From: Argentina anserina
Taxonomy: Eukaryota > Streptophyta > Magnoliopsida > Rosales > Rosaceae
Direction of reading: 5' to 3'
DNA length: 64,000 nt
NCBI RefSeq assembly: GCF_933775445.1
Contig: NC_065872.1
Coordinates: 11,532,001 to 11,596,000 of the forward strand
The notes beneath the pieces were generated by a model, which was given only the letters and a program-made list of their open reading frames with translations, ran no database searches and was not told the DNA's origin. The translations under genes and the position numbers were made by a program. Shown here piece by piece: positions 23,843 through 35,700 of this stretch; within the stretch, counting starts at the first letter, position 1, and each line of letters begins with the position of its first letter.

Positions 23843-26800
23843 TCATGTCTCCGAGACACCATTAGATGGGTTGCTGATGGTTGAACTGCTGTCGTCACTG
23901 GTGCTATCTATATGACCGTTGACATTGGAGCCATAGACATGCCCCATTTTTGTACGTTTAGTCTCTAAGTATCTCTTGTTCTCCGTAGTTATTGGTGTCA
24001 ATAATGGGACCCTGCCAACAACGGCCAAACCATAACCTTTGAGCCCGATATACTTTGCAGGATTGTTCGTCATCAGTTTCATTGTACGAACACCTAGATC
24101 TCGTAGTATCTGCAATAATCAATCAGATAATCAAACCCCAAGGCAAATCAATATTCTTACTGCAAAAAGCAAAGAGGTAGATATGGAAATAATGCTTGAA
24201 CCACTACGGTCCAACCACTCTTACAAATGCACAAACCAAGACAAATACCAACACAGTAATTAGAAACTAACTTAATTGCAACATATCATTTCATAACACG
24301 ACCAATTCTAAAGAGCTGAATAATAACGTGGAATATAACTTGTTACTGTAACCAATTTCCTAGAGATGAATTCATATCATTTTGTATTTTAACATCTAAT
24401 GAAATGTTATTATGTCATTGCTCCAATATCTTAACCTATGAAAATCATATTTCAGAATAAAGAGAGGCTCATCTGCACAAGACTATTGGACCATGACAAT
24501 ATAATACCAAAAGTAGATAGTTGCATATGATGATATTAACATCAAGACTGATTTTAAATGTTATAACAGTACCTGTGCACCTATTCCATATTCGCGAGAA
24601 TCAACAGGTAGTCCAAGCTCTTCGTTGGCTTCAACTGTGTCGCGCCCATCATCCTGCAGGTTATAAGCTTGGAGCTTGTGGCCTAAACCAATTCCTCTAC
24701 CTTCATGTCCACGGAGATACACCAAAACACCCCTACCAGCTGCTTCAATTTGCTTCATGGCGAGTGCCAGCTGGTTTCCACAATCACATCTGGCCGACCC
24801 AAAGATGTCACCAGTGAGACACTCTGAATGGACTCTCACAAGTATATCTTGCCCGTCTCCAATATCACCCTGTTCATGTCAAGCCTAAGATTAGCTATTT
24901 ATAGCAATAAACGGTGATAAAATCATCAAACACTAAAGTTTGCTGCATCTTTCAGACAACTCCCACTATGTAGTAAATCTCCCAAGAAAGTCAGGTGAGT
25001 GAGGTACAAAATGCAAGCTAACACTAAAATATATCTCTGGTTTCTACAATTAAAGATTCTATCGCATACAATTGGTTTTCCTATAATGTGGACGTGGTAA
25101 ATACAGACCACACGCGTGGTTGCACCCAACTATACAAAATTAACCAATTAGACCCTTGAACCCACCATTCACCATCAAAACCTTTGCACATCCCTGCAAC
25201 TAAAGGCTTCTGCAAGCTTGTTCCATAAAATGATAAAAATTCCATAACAAACAATGGATCAGTAGAGTATCCAGGCTTCCAATGCTAAATAATCTAAAGC
25301 CCTCACAGTTTGCTAAACTCACTCTCAACAACTTCTTAACATTAATATTCCAATTCGAGTTTTGTTCTTTTTATACACAGAAATCACAAAAACCCACTCG
25401 GGGGACCCAAGCTTGAACTAGGGCCTCCTGGCACACCCTACCATCTTTAAACAACAGTAACTCTGGAAAATAGCTGCGTCGCACTTTGAGGGGATTCAAA
25501 CCCACTACCACATGGTAGCAGACCACATGGTAGCAGACCACAGGGATGACATTCCAGAACATGAAGCAACCCTCAAAGGAGGGAGATCTGAGCTCTACCA
25601 TTAATTGATCTATTTCAATAACCTTAGAAGTTTTTTAACTTCCTATCTTCTATTTTCTGCAGTTCCCAGAAAAACAAATGACACATCTATTGATTTCCTA
25701 GCAACTTATATCTAAAAGTGATCCTACGAACAAGTCAAGCACACAAAATGTCAATACAATGCTGGTTCTGCAATTATAACAAATGCTGTTAATGAAGACA
25801 CAGAAAGTTTTGATAAGATACAAAGATAGCTCTAAAACAAAGAAATTGCAAACTTATCAACTGACACTGTGACAACTATTATGAACTATTTGTGTTGCAT
25901 AAAAGACAGTTTGAAGTGGATATATCTTGCACAATGATTTGCTTACTTTGACCATAGCAATGTGCTCAATCCCATCAAGAAATGACCTATAACAGTAGGC
26001 TTCAAATGGCCCCCACATTGTGGGTATCCGGGCAGCTCCAGCCCGCTCCACCAACTTGTCCCTTTTTCTCCTATATCTGAAAATTATAATGGATAATAAC
26101 GAATATCAAAATTGATCCACAAAATCAAAGGGCAAACATGAACCTTTGATAATACTATGATAGCAAAAGTATACCCAAAAGGGAAATAAAAATTCTTTTT
26201 CACTTGCATCACTTCATACATCACATCATCTCCTAAATTCCTAAAAGCTAGTCGGATTTATTGACAGCTTTGGATCATCCTTGACTGAATTAAACAAGCA
26301 GAAAAATCATTATTAGTACATGAATATAGGAAAATAAACAGATCACCCTTAGCAAACCAGGAGACAGTAAAATCCATTAGTGTTTCAGAAATATGCAATG
26401 ACATTCATCCAAGCTAAAGAAACAGTATTGTGGCATCTTCAACATCGACTAGCAGTGTAGGATATTTATGGTTAGCACAGATACTAAACTTTAGACTCAT
26501 ACGGAAAACAGAAAATTGAGCACTCACAGTACCTTATCAAATCAGCAATAGAAATAATTTTCAAGTTTTCTTTCTCTGCAAATTGACGGAGCCTTGGTAA
26601 TCTAGCCATAGAACCGTCATCATCCACAATTTCACACAAAACTGCTACTGGATCTAGCCCAGCCAACATTGCAAGATCAACGGAAGCTTCCGTGTGCCCA
26701 GCTCTTTTTAGAACTCCTCCCTCCCTGTACTTTAGGGGAAAGATATGACCTGGTCGGTTGAAATCTTCAGGTGTTGAATCCCTGGATGCAAGGGCCAAGA

Positions 26801-28206
26801 CTGTCACAGCTCTATCGCGAGCAGAAACACCAGTTGTTGTACCATGTTTGGCATCCTATGGAATTTAAAAAAAAAAAAAAAAAGAGGCCACCCAAGATAG
26901 TTATTATAAGTCTAAAAAAAAGGAATACCATAAAGAAGTATTTCTAACCTTCAGTTACAAACTACAAATGAATATTTATCTTCGCTATCTATTCCCAACT
27001 CTATTCAGCTCCACTTCCCCTCTATTTGTTAGTTATAATACTTGCAACAATTTTTCACATTCTACAATATCCTTTTCACTCTTTCCCTAGCTCAAAAGAA
27101 TGAAATTGGATGCAGTAGCATGACTCAACCAAAATTATAAAATGATATAGATCAAGAGGCCTCATGGTCAGATCATAGTTCCCCTCTTATCTCAATATGC
27201 AACTTGCTTTAGTTTATCTGAGGAAATTACTACATACCACTGAGACAGTGAATGCTGTACAAAGTTTTTCTTCATTCTGTGTCACCATCAACGGGAGTTG
27301 CAACCTTTCTAAGTCTTCTCCTTTCATGCTCACACAAACAATCCCAGTTCCATGCTTGACAATAAAAGCCATAGCTTCTGGCGTTGCCAAGGATGCTGCC
27401 ATTATAAGATCTCCCTCATTTTCTCTACCTTCATCATCTACAACAATTACCATCTGCAACAAACCTTTAATCAACCATCTCTTACCTTAATCACTCCCAA
27501 AAGTAATGCACTAAAGCGACGAGTAATGGTTATCAAAAGCATAAAAGTTTAGCTCGGAATATGACAAACCTTGCCTTGACGAATATCCTCAATGGCATCA
27601 GCAATGGAAGAAAATCCCTGAATAGGATAATCCAGATCATACTCATCATTATCAGAAGAAAAACCGCTGCTGAACGGCGCCATATCAGCGGCAAGTGTTC
27701 CAAAACCCAACGCGTCCGGTTGTGCTTCAACCCCATTAGCATGAGACAGGAGATCATCCTCTCCAGATACCAATGTAGCTCTAACCCGAAAATCACCCCT
27801 CAAACTGAAGCACAAGTTCCTATTCAAACTCGGCGCGACAAAATCAGACACACCCCCATTTGGTTTAACCGAAGTCCCAGTACTTAATCCATTGTTCCTT
27901 CTGAAAGTAACAACAATTCATTAGTCACACGTATAGTTGTATACAACAATCAAAAAACTCATTTCATTCTGAATCTCCACAGATAACATAACCAACAAGA
28001 AACACAACAACACATTAACATTATGTACTCAATGCCATATTAACCATTGGTCTTAATTCAATCTTTATAAATTAGTAGATTACTAACAAAACCAAAACCA
28101 AATCGAATCGAATCAACTCGAGAAAATAGAAGAGAGAAGGGAAAATGGCTTACTGAGAAGAAGGGAAGAGAGCCATAGGGGAACAATAGAGGTTGATAGA
28201 AGTCAT
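23843..28206 (-). CDS. RIBA1: Bifunctional riboflavin biosynthesis enzyme RIBA1 (DHBP synthase / GTP cyclohydrolase II)
   Basis: There are seven coding exons: 28206-28154, 27900-27570, 27453-27238, 26855-26533, 26076-25947, 24869-24573 and 24109-23843. All introns are GT-AG and the frame is open for 538 residues, against about 543 in Arabidopsis RIBA1. Residues 1 to about 105 look like a plastid transit and linker region. The N-terminal domain makes 3,4-dihydroxy-2-butanone 4-phosphate from ribulose 5-phosphate; it has [11 protein letters not shown] at about 134-144, [12 protein letters not shown] from 204, RPGHIFPL and GHTEAS. The C-terminal domain is GTP cyclohydrolase II; it has zinc cysteines C368, C379 and C381, [10 protein letters not shown], and [10 protein letters not shown]. 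Both active sites look intact, unlike the RIBA2 and RIBA3 paralogs that have lost one activity. It should supply the first committed steps of the flavin pathway in plastids. Confidence 0.95.
25375..25602 (-). mobile_element. Possible tRNA-derived SINE inside RIBA1 intron 5
   Basis: On the minus strand a pol III A-box-like sequence (TGGTAGAGCTCAG, about 25588-25600) is followed some 85-100 bases later by a B-box-like sequence (GGGTTTGAATCCCC, about 25490-25503). Between them a 15-bp unit GTCTGCTACCATGTG is tandemly repeated. The downstream body has no tRNA-like fold. I did not find clear target duplications, so the limits are approximate. Confidence 0.4.
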
Positions 28207-28344
28207 TGAGATGTAAAAGCTATGTTCTTTCTCTCAAGCTGTTTCTGGGTTTTTATATCTCAGACCGAACTCGAAAAGAACAGAACAGGGAAACAAAAGA
28301 AGATGAAGAAGACGAGTTTGGTTGTGAGTCTGTTAAAGCAGGCA

Positions 28345-28356
28345 GTTATATATAAG
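28345..28356 (-). promoter_or_regulatory. Candidate TATA box of RIBA1
   Basis: The minus strand reads CTTATATATAAC about 140-150 bases before the RIBA1 start codon. This is a reasonable distance for a core promoter followed by a 5' UTR of roughly 110 bases. Confidence 0.45.
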
Positions 28357-28914
28357 TGGCTGGCGTCAGTGGTGAGGTAAGCAGGAGGAGGGGGAGATCA
28401 GCCGCCAAGGTTCAGGGTTGGTAGGCCAAAAGCATTACCGTGGGGGAAGAATGATATGATTCAACGGTTCTATCACTGTTGTCTGCCCATTAAGGATATC
28501 CCTCCCGGCACCACTCGAGTCGTCACATTGTTTTTCTTTCTTTTGATATGAATATTCCCACAGCTGGAAACTTCCGGTGGGCCGGAACATACATGACATG
28601 TCTGATCCAGCAAATCAACTATCAATTTCAACCAAAGACTAAAATATTGATGGTCCAAAAAATAGAAATTTCGACGAAAATTTCAGAAAAATATCGATCT
28701 TGAAAATTAATTGAGAAATTTGGTGAAAATTTAAATAAAACAATGAAATTTTTGAATGAATTTTTTTAAGATGTTTCTTTGATCAATTATCTACTATATT
28801 TTATATAAAAAAATTAGTATAATTATTAGTCTATAATGAGTTGTAATGCTTTGAGTTGAAACAACTGTCGAAAATTCTTTAAAAATGATTTTATGTTATA
28901 GAAGAATGCAATAC
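28357..28914. other. RIBA1 upstream region, then AT-rich DNA
   Basis: The promoter side of RIBA1 is followed by AT-rich sequence with repeated aaatttcgacgaaaa-like words from about 28670. Similar words (atttcgacgatatttc) recur near 31297, beyond the Copia scraps. No gene was seen. Confidence 0.4.
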
Positions 28915-30060
28915 GCATCAAATAAGGAGAAACATCATCTTTATTTATTCATAATGAGACCTTATATATAGGCATTACATTGAGTATCATGTAAATTCAG
29001 AGATTATATATCATTCATTATCTAGACTAACATATACTAATTATGACAAGATACACCAGAAAATTACGGAGAGTAATTTTCCTACAACACTCCCCCTTGT
29101 AACGCGATCCTAATGGGTCATGGTGCATAATTGTTGCCTCGGTAAAAACATTGCGAAACAAAACAAAAACCTCTTTGGTAAAATAAAAAACTTGGTCGAA
29201 AGGAAAAATAGCAAAACGCACCAACTACAGTTGAAGATAGTATGTGGAATAGACTCCCCCTGAAGTCTACAAAACAACTCCCTTTGATCGGTAACTCAAT
29301 TTTAGAATTTAGATAGATAGCGTATATGAACGCTCTTCACATTCTTCAAAAGTAGCAATGGGTTAATGATTTGAATATCAAAACTCGCCAAACATTCTTA
29401 AACAAACATATACATTTATCCGTACATGGATCAAAAGAAAAAGAATTGCATAACAACTCAAAACAAGAGTTTGTTTGTAATGAAAAACAGATTCGCGCGT
29501 GGTATGACCTTCACGCACTTAAACAGTCATAGCTTTTTCGATACAATAGATATGGATCAACCGTAAAAAGTTATGGAAAGTAGCACTCATGGCTTTCCAT
29601 TTATGTATGGTTCACAACTTAGTTCTTTATGAGCTGATCACAAATCGCGGTCGAAGTTGACTCGGCTGCAGTTTCCGGACATATCTGTCATATTTTACTA
29701 AAACAGCAATAACTTACTCAATATAATAGATATTGTCAAATGGTTGGTGTCCCTGGAAAGTAGACACATAGAAATTTCTGATGGTACTAAATGCACCATT
29801 TTCCAACAAGTGAGCTGCCCTATAGGTCTCGTGGAATTTGACCTACGAATCTGGGCAGATTCTAACATCGTTTCATTGAAAGACACAAACATTATAGTCA
29901 AAATATACAAGAGCTAGATATAAGAAGTTCTTGAAACAAGACACTCATTATATGGAAGACCATGAGAATATCTTCTCACTATTACGGATTTTTAAAGCAA
30001 TTATACATTGCGGTTTTTAAAAGAAAATAATGAGGCATAAATACTTCGGTTAATAGTCTG
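28915..30060 (-). mobile_element. 3' part of a Copia element of the same family as the 51-57 kb copy
   Basis: On the minus strand an internal end resembling about 56520-57279 (+) of the other copy leads to a purine tract AAGGGGGAG-like sequence. This is followed by an LTR starting TGTTGTAGGAAAATTACTC at 29089 and ending near 28915, with the shared core atgcctatatataagg. Shared internal phrases include GGGACACCAACCATTTG and GTTTTGAGTTGTTATGCAAT. The piece is diverged and lacks coding domains. Its upstream limit is uncertain, and related decayed sequence may continue to about 30760. Confidence 0.65.
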
Positions 30061-30787
30061 AATGACTACAAATCTGTGTATTTTCCCAAGTTTTTGTGAA
30101 TATATTCACTGCACAAGTGTGACTATAGTTACTTAGTCATTACACTTTAAATTGGTTCATGGTCAAGATCTAAATCCAATTGTTGGCTATAAAATTCTCA
30201 TGTAGTTTAAGTAAACGAACATACGAGAATGTCTCGATGTATTTATGGTTTCATTACCAAAAGCAATATGTTAATGCAATGTAACGCATTACATACTACA
30301 TGGCACTACCTACATAAGTCCAAGGTTTTAATTGTGGCATAAGTCTGGATTACACGATCTTTGTGTGACGCAATGCACACTTATATGATCTTTGATGTTG
30401 TTATTATACATATGTTTCGGTTCTCCATAATCTTTGTTGGATTAGGTCATCATCTATTGATTTTGATTAACACTTTGTAAACTAGCATTGCAAAAAGCCG
30501 AAGGACTCCGAGCCATGAGCATTTGCTCTTGGCTTTATTTCGAACCAACAATGCTTGTTGTAGCATATTTATGCCTCATTGGCATGATGAAGCCTTGATT
30601 GATGTCTTGTTATGACATGTTTCCACCTTGTTTTAGTAATGATTTGTAGTGTTACACGCCATGTAATTTCACTCTATATTTCACTGTTTCAAAATATAGT
30701 GATGTTTTCACAAAGTTCAAATTGAACTAACCCTCATACAAGATTATAACAGGTTCGCGAGCTACGGCCTTGGCAGTATCGTCAATA

Positions 30788-30860
30788 TGTTCCGTCCGCC
30801 GCCCGATTTTACCCCTAATGCCTATATATAAGGCTCTATGTCTATCAATAAAATTTAGCA
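30788..30860 (+). mobile_element. Short LTR-like scrap in opposite orientation
   Basis: It starts TGTTCCGTCCGCCGC and contains atttta(c)ccc and atgcctatatataaggctct. These correspond in order to the start, early part and TATA core of the LTR at 57280. It is on the plus strand, opposite to the fragment at 28915-30060. Confidence 0.4.
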
Positions 30861-31849
30861 TCTAATTGACTTGAAAATGAATATAGTAGATAATACATTG
30901 CTAAATGTCCCCCATAAGTTCATCATTAATCTATATGATAGTAGATTAGTAGGTAAGTAGTAAAAAAGAATTCAAGAAGAACAAAGAAAAAGAGTAGTGG
31001 TGCAACAATCTTTTACGTATTTATAGTGTAGCAAAATTGAGGAAAACTTTAAAATTAGCTAACAATTGACTTGTATTGAATAATTAAATGAAGGGAAAAA
31101 AAGGTAGTATAATTAGTTGGGATTAGTAAATCATTTTTATAAACTAAGACTAGTGAGGAAAAGACATATATTATAACAATGCATAATATAACAATAAATG
31201 GGTTTGGTTGAGATGGTCAAGGCACCCCATGTGTATGGGGCTATCAGGCTATGTGAATGAAATATCCTCATATGAGAAAAACGAAAATATCACTTATATT
31301 TCGACGATATTTCAGTCCGATTTCAACTTGTGTGGAGAGTTTTATTTGTTTTACTAGGAAAGAAAGTATATTCACGTCACGCTTTGTGAGATTATCTACA
31401 TCCTCTACGTGCGGTCGGATGAACTTAGTGATCATGTAATTCAATAATAACAATTTTCTAGTGCTATTAAATTAGAATTTATTTAACAATTCGCGTGGAA
31501 CTTTCAAGAGATGGTGTTTGATGCATCTCAAAATGAATGTTGTATGAGGGAAATCAAGCTTGAAGCCATGTGTGGGGATGGTCAATTTTCGAATTTTTGC
31601 TCATGTAGTTACAAATAAAAAGTTTGTTGGTAACACTCTTTGGAGTGAACTTTATTTCTTTTTTTTTTATCAGAAATGAATTTATTTCAAGAACAAAGAG
31701 TACCACTTCTTCTTTTTTTCCTTCTTTTTGTAAAATGTTTTTTTTAGACTCAATAAACATATCTTGTATGATATGGGAAGCGAATGAAGAACTCCGACCT
31801 AGTTGTCACTGTCCTTGCATGCATGTTGTGAAATCTATCAAAGAATCTT
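30861..31849. other. Intergenic, no gene seen
   Basis: AT-rich. Short frames near 31257-31453 and 31554-31760 overlap on opposite strands and resemble nothing known. Confidence 0.4.
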
Positions 31850-31995
31850 GTATGTTTCAGCTCGTACCAGCGGTCACAGAGCTTATTGTTGCAGAACTGA
31901 TGTATCTGAAATGGATGGATCCTAAACAACCAATCTATATTTATATTAATTCAAGCAGACACATGATGATGATGATGAAATGGTACGTACGTGTA
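31850..31995 (+). pseudogene. Fragment of a plastid ClpR-type Clp protease subunit gene
   Basis: After a splice-acceptor-like tttcag at 31855-31860 the frame reads LVPAVTELIVAELMYLKWMD and then PKQPIYIYINSS. This is the N-terminal handle and first strands of a ClpP/ClpR fold. The next bases (gcagacacatgatgatg...) can be aligned to the region that follows in ClpR genes only with a small shift, after which similarity ends. No Clp catalytic segment is present. It is a gene fragment, not a functional gene. The 165-codon open frame that contains it (31624-32121) is probably accidental outside this stretch. Confidence 0.6.
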
Positions 31996-32121
31996 GTGAA
32001 ACTGATGTATAGACAACTTGGTGAAGGAGGAGTTGTAGCGAAATCTATGTTTAAATCGATTGATCAACAATCTTTCGACCCCAAGAAAGACATTGAGAAT
32101 GACTTTAGCTCTCATCACTAG

Positions 32122-32752
32122 TGGACCTTTCCTAGAATTAGCCAGAGTTGACGTTGTTTCACTTGTCTCATCATTTTGTTCAGGTTTTTGTTTGTATATC
32201 TATTTGATGGGAAATTGGGAATGATGGCAAACTCTAATATGATATGATTCGTGAAAAATTAATACTAGAAAGTGATCAAAATCATCATTTCGTATATAAG
32301 AAAAAAAATTGACAAGTAGTGAAACAAAACCTTGAAACACATCTACAATTGACCCAAAAAAAAAACACATCTACAAGGAACAAAGACTTGACAAATCCCA
32401 AATTTGATCAAGCTGAGTGATACATCAACACACAAGAAATTCTTGGTCTTATCCCATGGAATTGTTCCCAGAAAGTTAACCTACATTGTCATTAATATGG
32501 GGGATGCACATATCACGAAAATTTTGAAAATCCTATGGAGCAGTCCTAACCTTCAACATACGACTTAAGAACACTAAATTGTCACTGCAAACTTACAACA
32601 AAATGAAGGGCGTATTCCTAACCACACACAAAAGGAACATCAAACTTAGTTGAAGTAACTCCTACTCAACTTACCAGACAATAGAATCAATTTATATAAT
32701 TCCATAATCCTTGGCAGATATATCATTCCAGCTCATTCGAATGACCAAACAT
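32122..32752. other. 3' flank of the Ulp1-like gene
   Basis: No coding frame. It presumably includes the 3' UTR of the minus-strand gene that ends at 32753. Confidence 0.4.
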
Positions 32753-35700
32753 CTACACATAATTACTGACCAAGTCCGTCCACTCGCACCTCACCTCATC
32801 CAGTTCTATCTGTGTGTAGGCATTTAGCTTCCTCCCATCCCACTGAAACAAATACAGAAAACATTCCCAATAATGTAAGTCGAAAAGTTGGTGCATACAT
32901 ATACGTACACACAACAAATTGAATAGAGCATTAAAAAAGACCACACATAAATAGAAACAGGAAATAGTTTTGTATATATATAACCAGCCTCGTAACAATA
33001 CAATTACAGAAGCAATTAACACCACAACTGATCACCATCGTGTGATCTTTTTACCTAGCTACTTTGTAAGAAAACTACCAGGAATTCAATTTGATCGAGG
33101 GGAGGCAAAACTTGCAGCACAACTGACACAAATCTGGAAGGTTTTGAAATGAGTGAAGAAATACATAGCTAATAAATAATCAAAATTCAATTCTACTCCC
33201 TATCTGCACAGCATGAGTAATTCACCTCTGATATGATCGATGCACACTAATTTAGGCTAAGCCAATAAAAATCCAGAAAAAGAACTAAATTGCTCTAATG
33301 AAAAGAAGCACACAAACCATGTTAAACCCTGAATTTAAAGGCCAAAAGGTACACTCTAATCTCTTGCCTTCGTTGCAAAGGAAAGGTCTTGACCTTCTAT
33401 GATTTCTTTCATGTATCGCATCACATAATACCCACACTCCATATTTGAGGGTTGTTTAGGACCCTGCAGAAAATGAAAATAGTGTGCAGTTAATTATACC
33501 TCCAGTACATCTTCAGTTCTTCTCAAGTAAAGGGATAATTACCATCAATACTTTCCACAGAGGTTGTTTTCGGAAGCCCCTACCCGTTTCCATGTTAAAT
33601 TGTCTAATTCCACTTCAGCACAAAAAAAAAAGGGTCATGTTCTAGTCCACCAAACTCACTATAGTAGTTTCTTTCTCAATAAGCAAATAGAGGGATTTAC
33701 TTGTTCACAACATATTTCCATTCTTCCTCACACATGCTACGTCGGAGAGGGTCCATGAAATACCGTTGAAGAGGGTCCATGAAGTAGCATACTTCTTTGT
33801 CTTCACTGATTATGGTCAGGATCCAGTGATAACTACATATTTTGATAAGACTTATCTATCAATATTGATGCAAAGAGTACATATTTGCTTGGTTGGCATT
33901 AAGAACTAACCCAGAATTGTAAGGTACCAAAAGTATTTGGTCAGCTGACCCTTGCTGCAACCGGGTTGCTAGCACCTCTGATTTGTGGTCAGCATTACCT
34001 TCCCCAACTGGTATGCTTGAAGGGTCTATCAACCCGACCATATTGGACATGCTTGTTTGCTTTATAATATCATACAGGTGCCTACAAAAAACATGGGCGT
34101 TTCCAAATCATAATCCGCGTTTTGTTTACGGATCATGTATAATTTATCGAACCCCATATAAGTTCAAAATGTCACTGCCCACTAGTCCCAAATTGAGCAG
34201 AAAAGACATAAGAGCTATGTAGCACCGACACGGACAAGGACACCGCGACACCGACACGGCGCGACACCGCAACACGGCAAATCTTAAAAACCTAGATCCC
34301 GACACGGCGTCGACACGCCAATTTATATATAATTTAATATATATTAATGTGTAAATATATATATATATATATATATATATTAATTTTCACCACATAATCA
34401 CAAATAAGGCTTTTTTATGCGTCGTTCTCTGCTTTGAAGCAAAACAGAAGGAAAGTTACGAGGTGGGAACTGAGTGTTAAGGCTTAGGGCTTAGGTTAAA
34501 AAAAATCAAAATGCTGATGTGGCGTGTCAAAAACAGTAGGTGGCGTGTCAGTCAACGTGTCGGGCCGTGTCAAAAAAGTCAACATTTTCCGACACGCCAT
34601 GTGGCGTGTTGGACACCGTATCGGGGCGTGTCGGGCCGTGTCGGCGTGTCGGACACTCCGACACTTCAGCCTTTGAAGTGTCGGTGCTACATAGCATAAG
34701 AGCAACAAGTAATAATTCCAACAAATTACACACAGAGGCCTTATATCAATTAAGGTCCTCCTTGACAGGGATATAAATTAAAAAAAAAGCAAAAGTGTAA
34801 ACTAAAACTGTAGAGAAATGGAAGTGTAAAATAAAAATGTAACTTAGGTGCCCACAGTACTGTATGTAAATAAATATCCAATACAGAGATTCTCTTTACT
34901 TATTTAGATTAACTGGTATATTCATTGTTTACCTCATGTATACTGTTATGCACTGAGTGGGGATTTCCTTCATTTCCATAAATTGCACAATATCTTCTTT
35001 GAAAATGTTGACAGTCTTGGCAATACCAAATACAGCTTCTTCCATAGAAATACTGATATGTTCGCCATCCATCATGCCACGCTCAGCATAACGATATAGG
35101 AGCTTGAGGGACTTTGGAAGGTTCATATCTTGTTTAGGTAAAGTCTCCAGGTTTAATAGAAGTACTTCCACGTTCCTACAGTTTTGGCAAGACGAAAAGA
35201 AGATTTATACGAGATCAGAGAATGATTATCCCGGACGGCCGGATCTGAGCTAAATCAATGAGCAATAAAGTTTGAAGGAAAGGACATAATAAATTGAAAT
35301 ATCATGGTTTTTACCTCTTCATTCATCAACTTAACAAGATGTTTTGGCCAAGCCACATGAGAGCCTACAGCATGCCCAACAGTTTCTAATTCCCCTGTAA
35401 CTGGTATGGGAAGGAGTGCCTCTTCATCTAGGGCAGTATCAATAGCAACACGTATATTTCCCTCTCCCAAAGGCATACCATGAACTGTGTGGTTTCCCCC
35501 ATCCACTTCAATTATTGTACCATGGGAAACAACGTTGTTGATTGATCCGACAGACAACTTGCAAGATTTTCCCTGGAAAATAAAACTTAAACTGAATGAC
35601 ATAGAAATTTATTGCAAATATCTCCTTTTTCATCAAGTGAATGGAACATACACATTCCATATGATAAAAAGATGCTTCAAGTTAAGCCATAAAAATAATG

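Noticed and set aside
23843..28206. Flavin-sensing riboswitch for RIBA1
   Set aside because: FMN riboswitches are bacterial, and no matching conserved core was seen near the gene. Plants are known only for the TPP type.
35145..35175. Alternative acceptor CTGTAG at 35176 for exon 7 of the Ulp1-like gene
   Set aside because: Joining there to the donor at 35315 puts the exon out of frame and gives a stop within 14 codons. The weaker GGAG acceptor before 35144 keeps frame, so it was preferred, with doubt noted.
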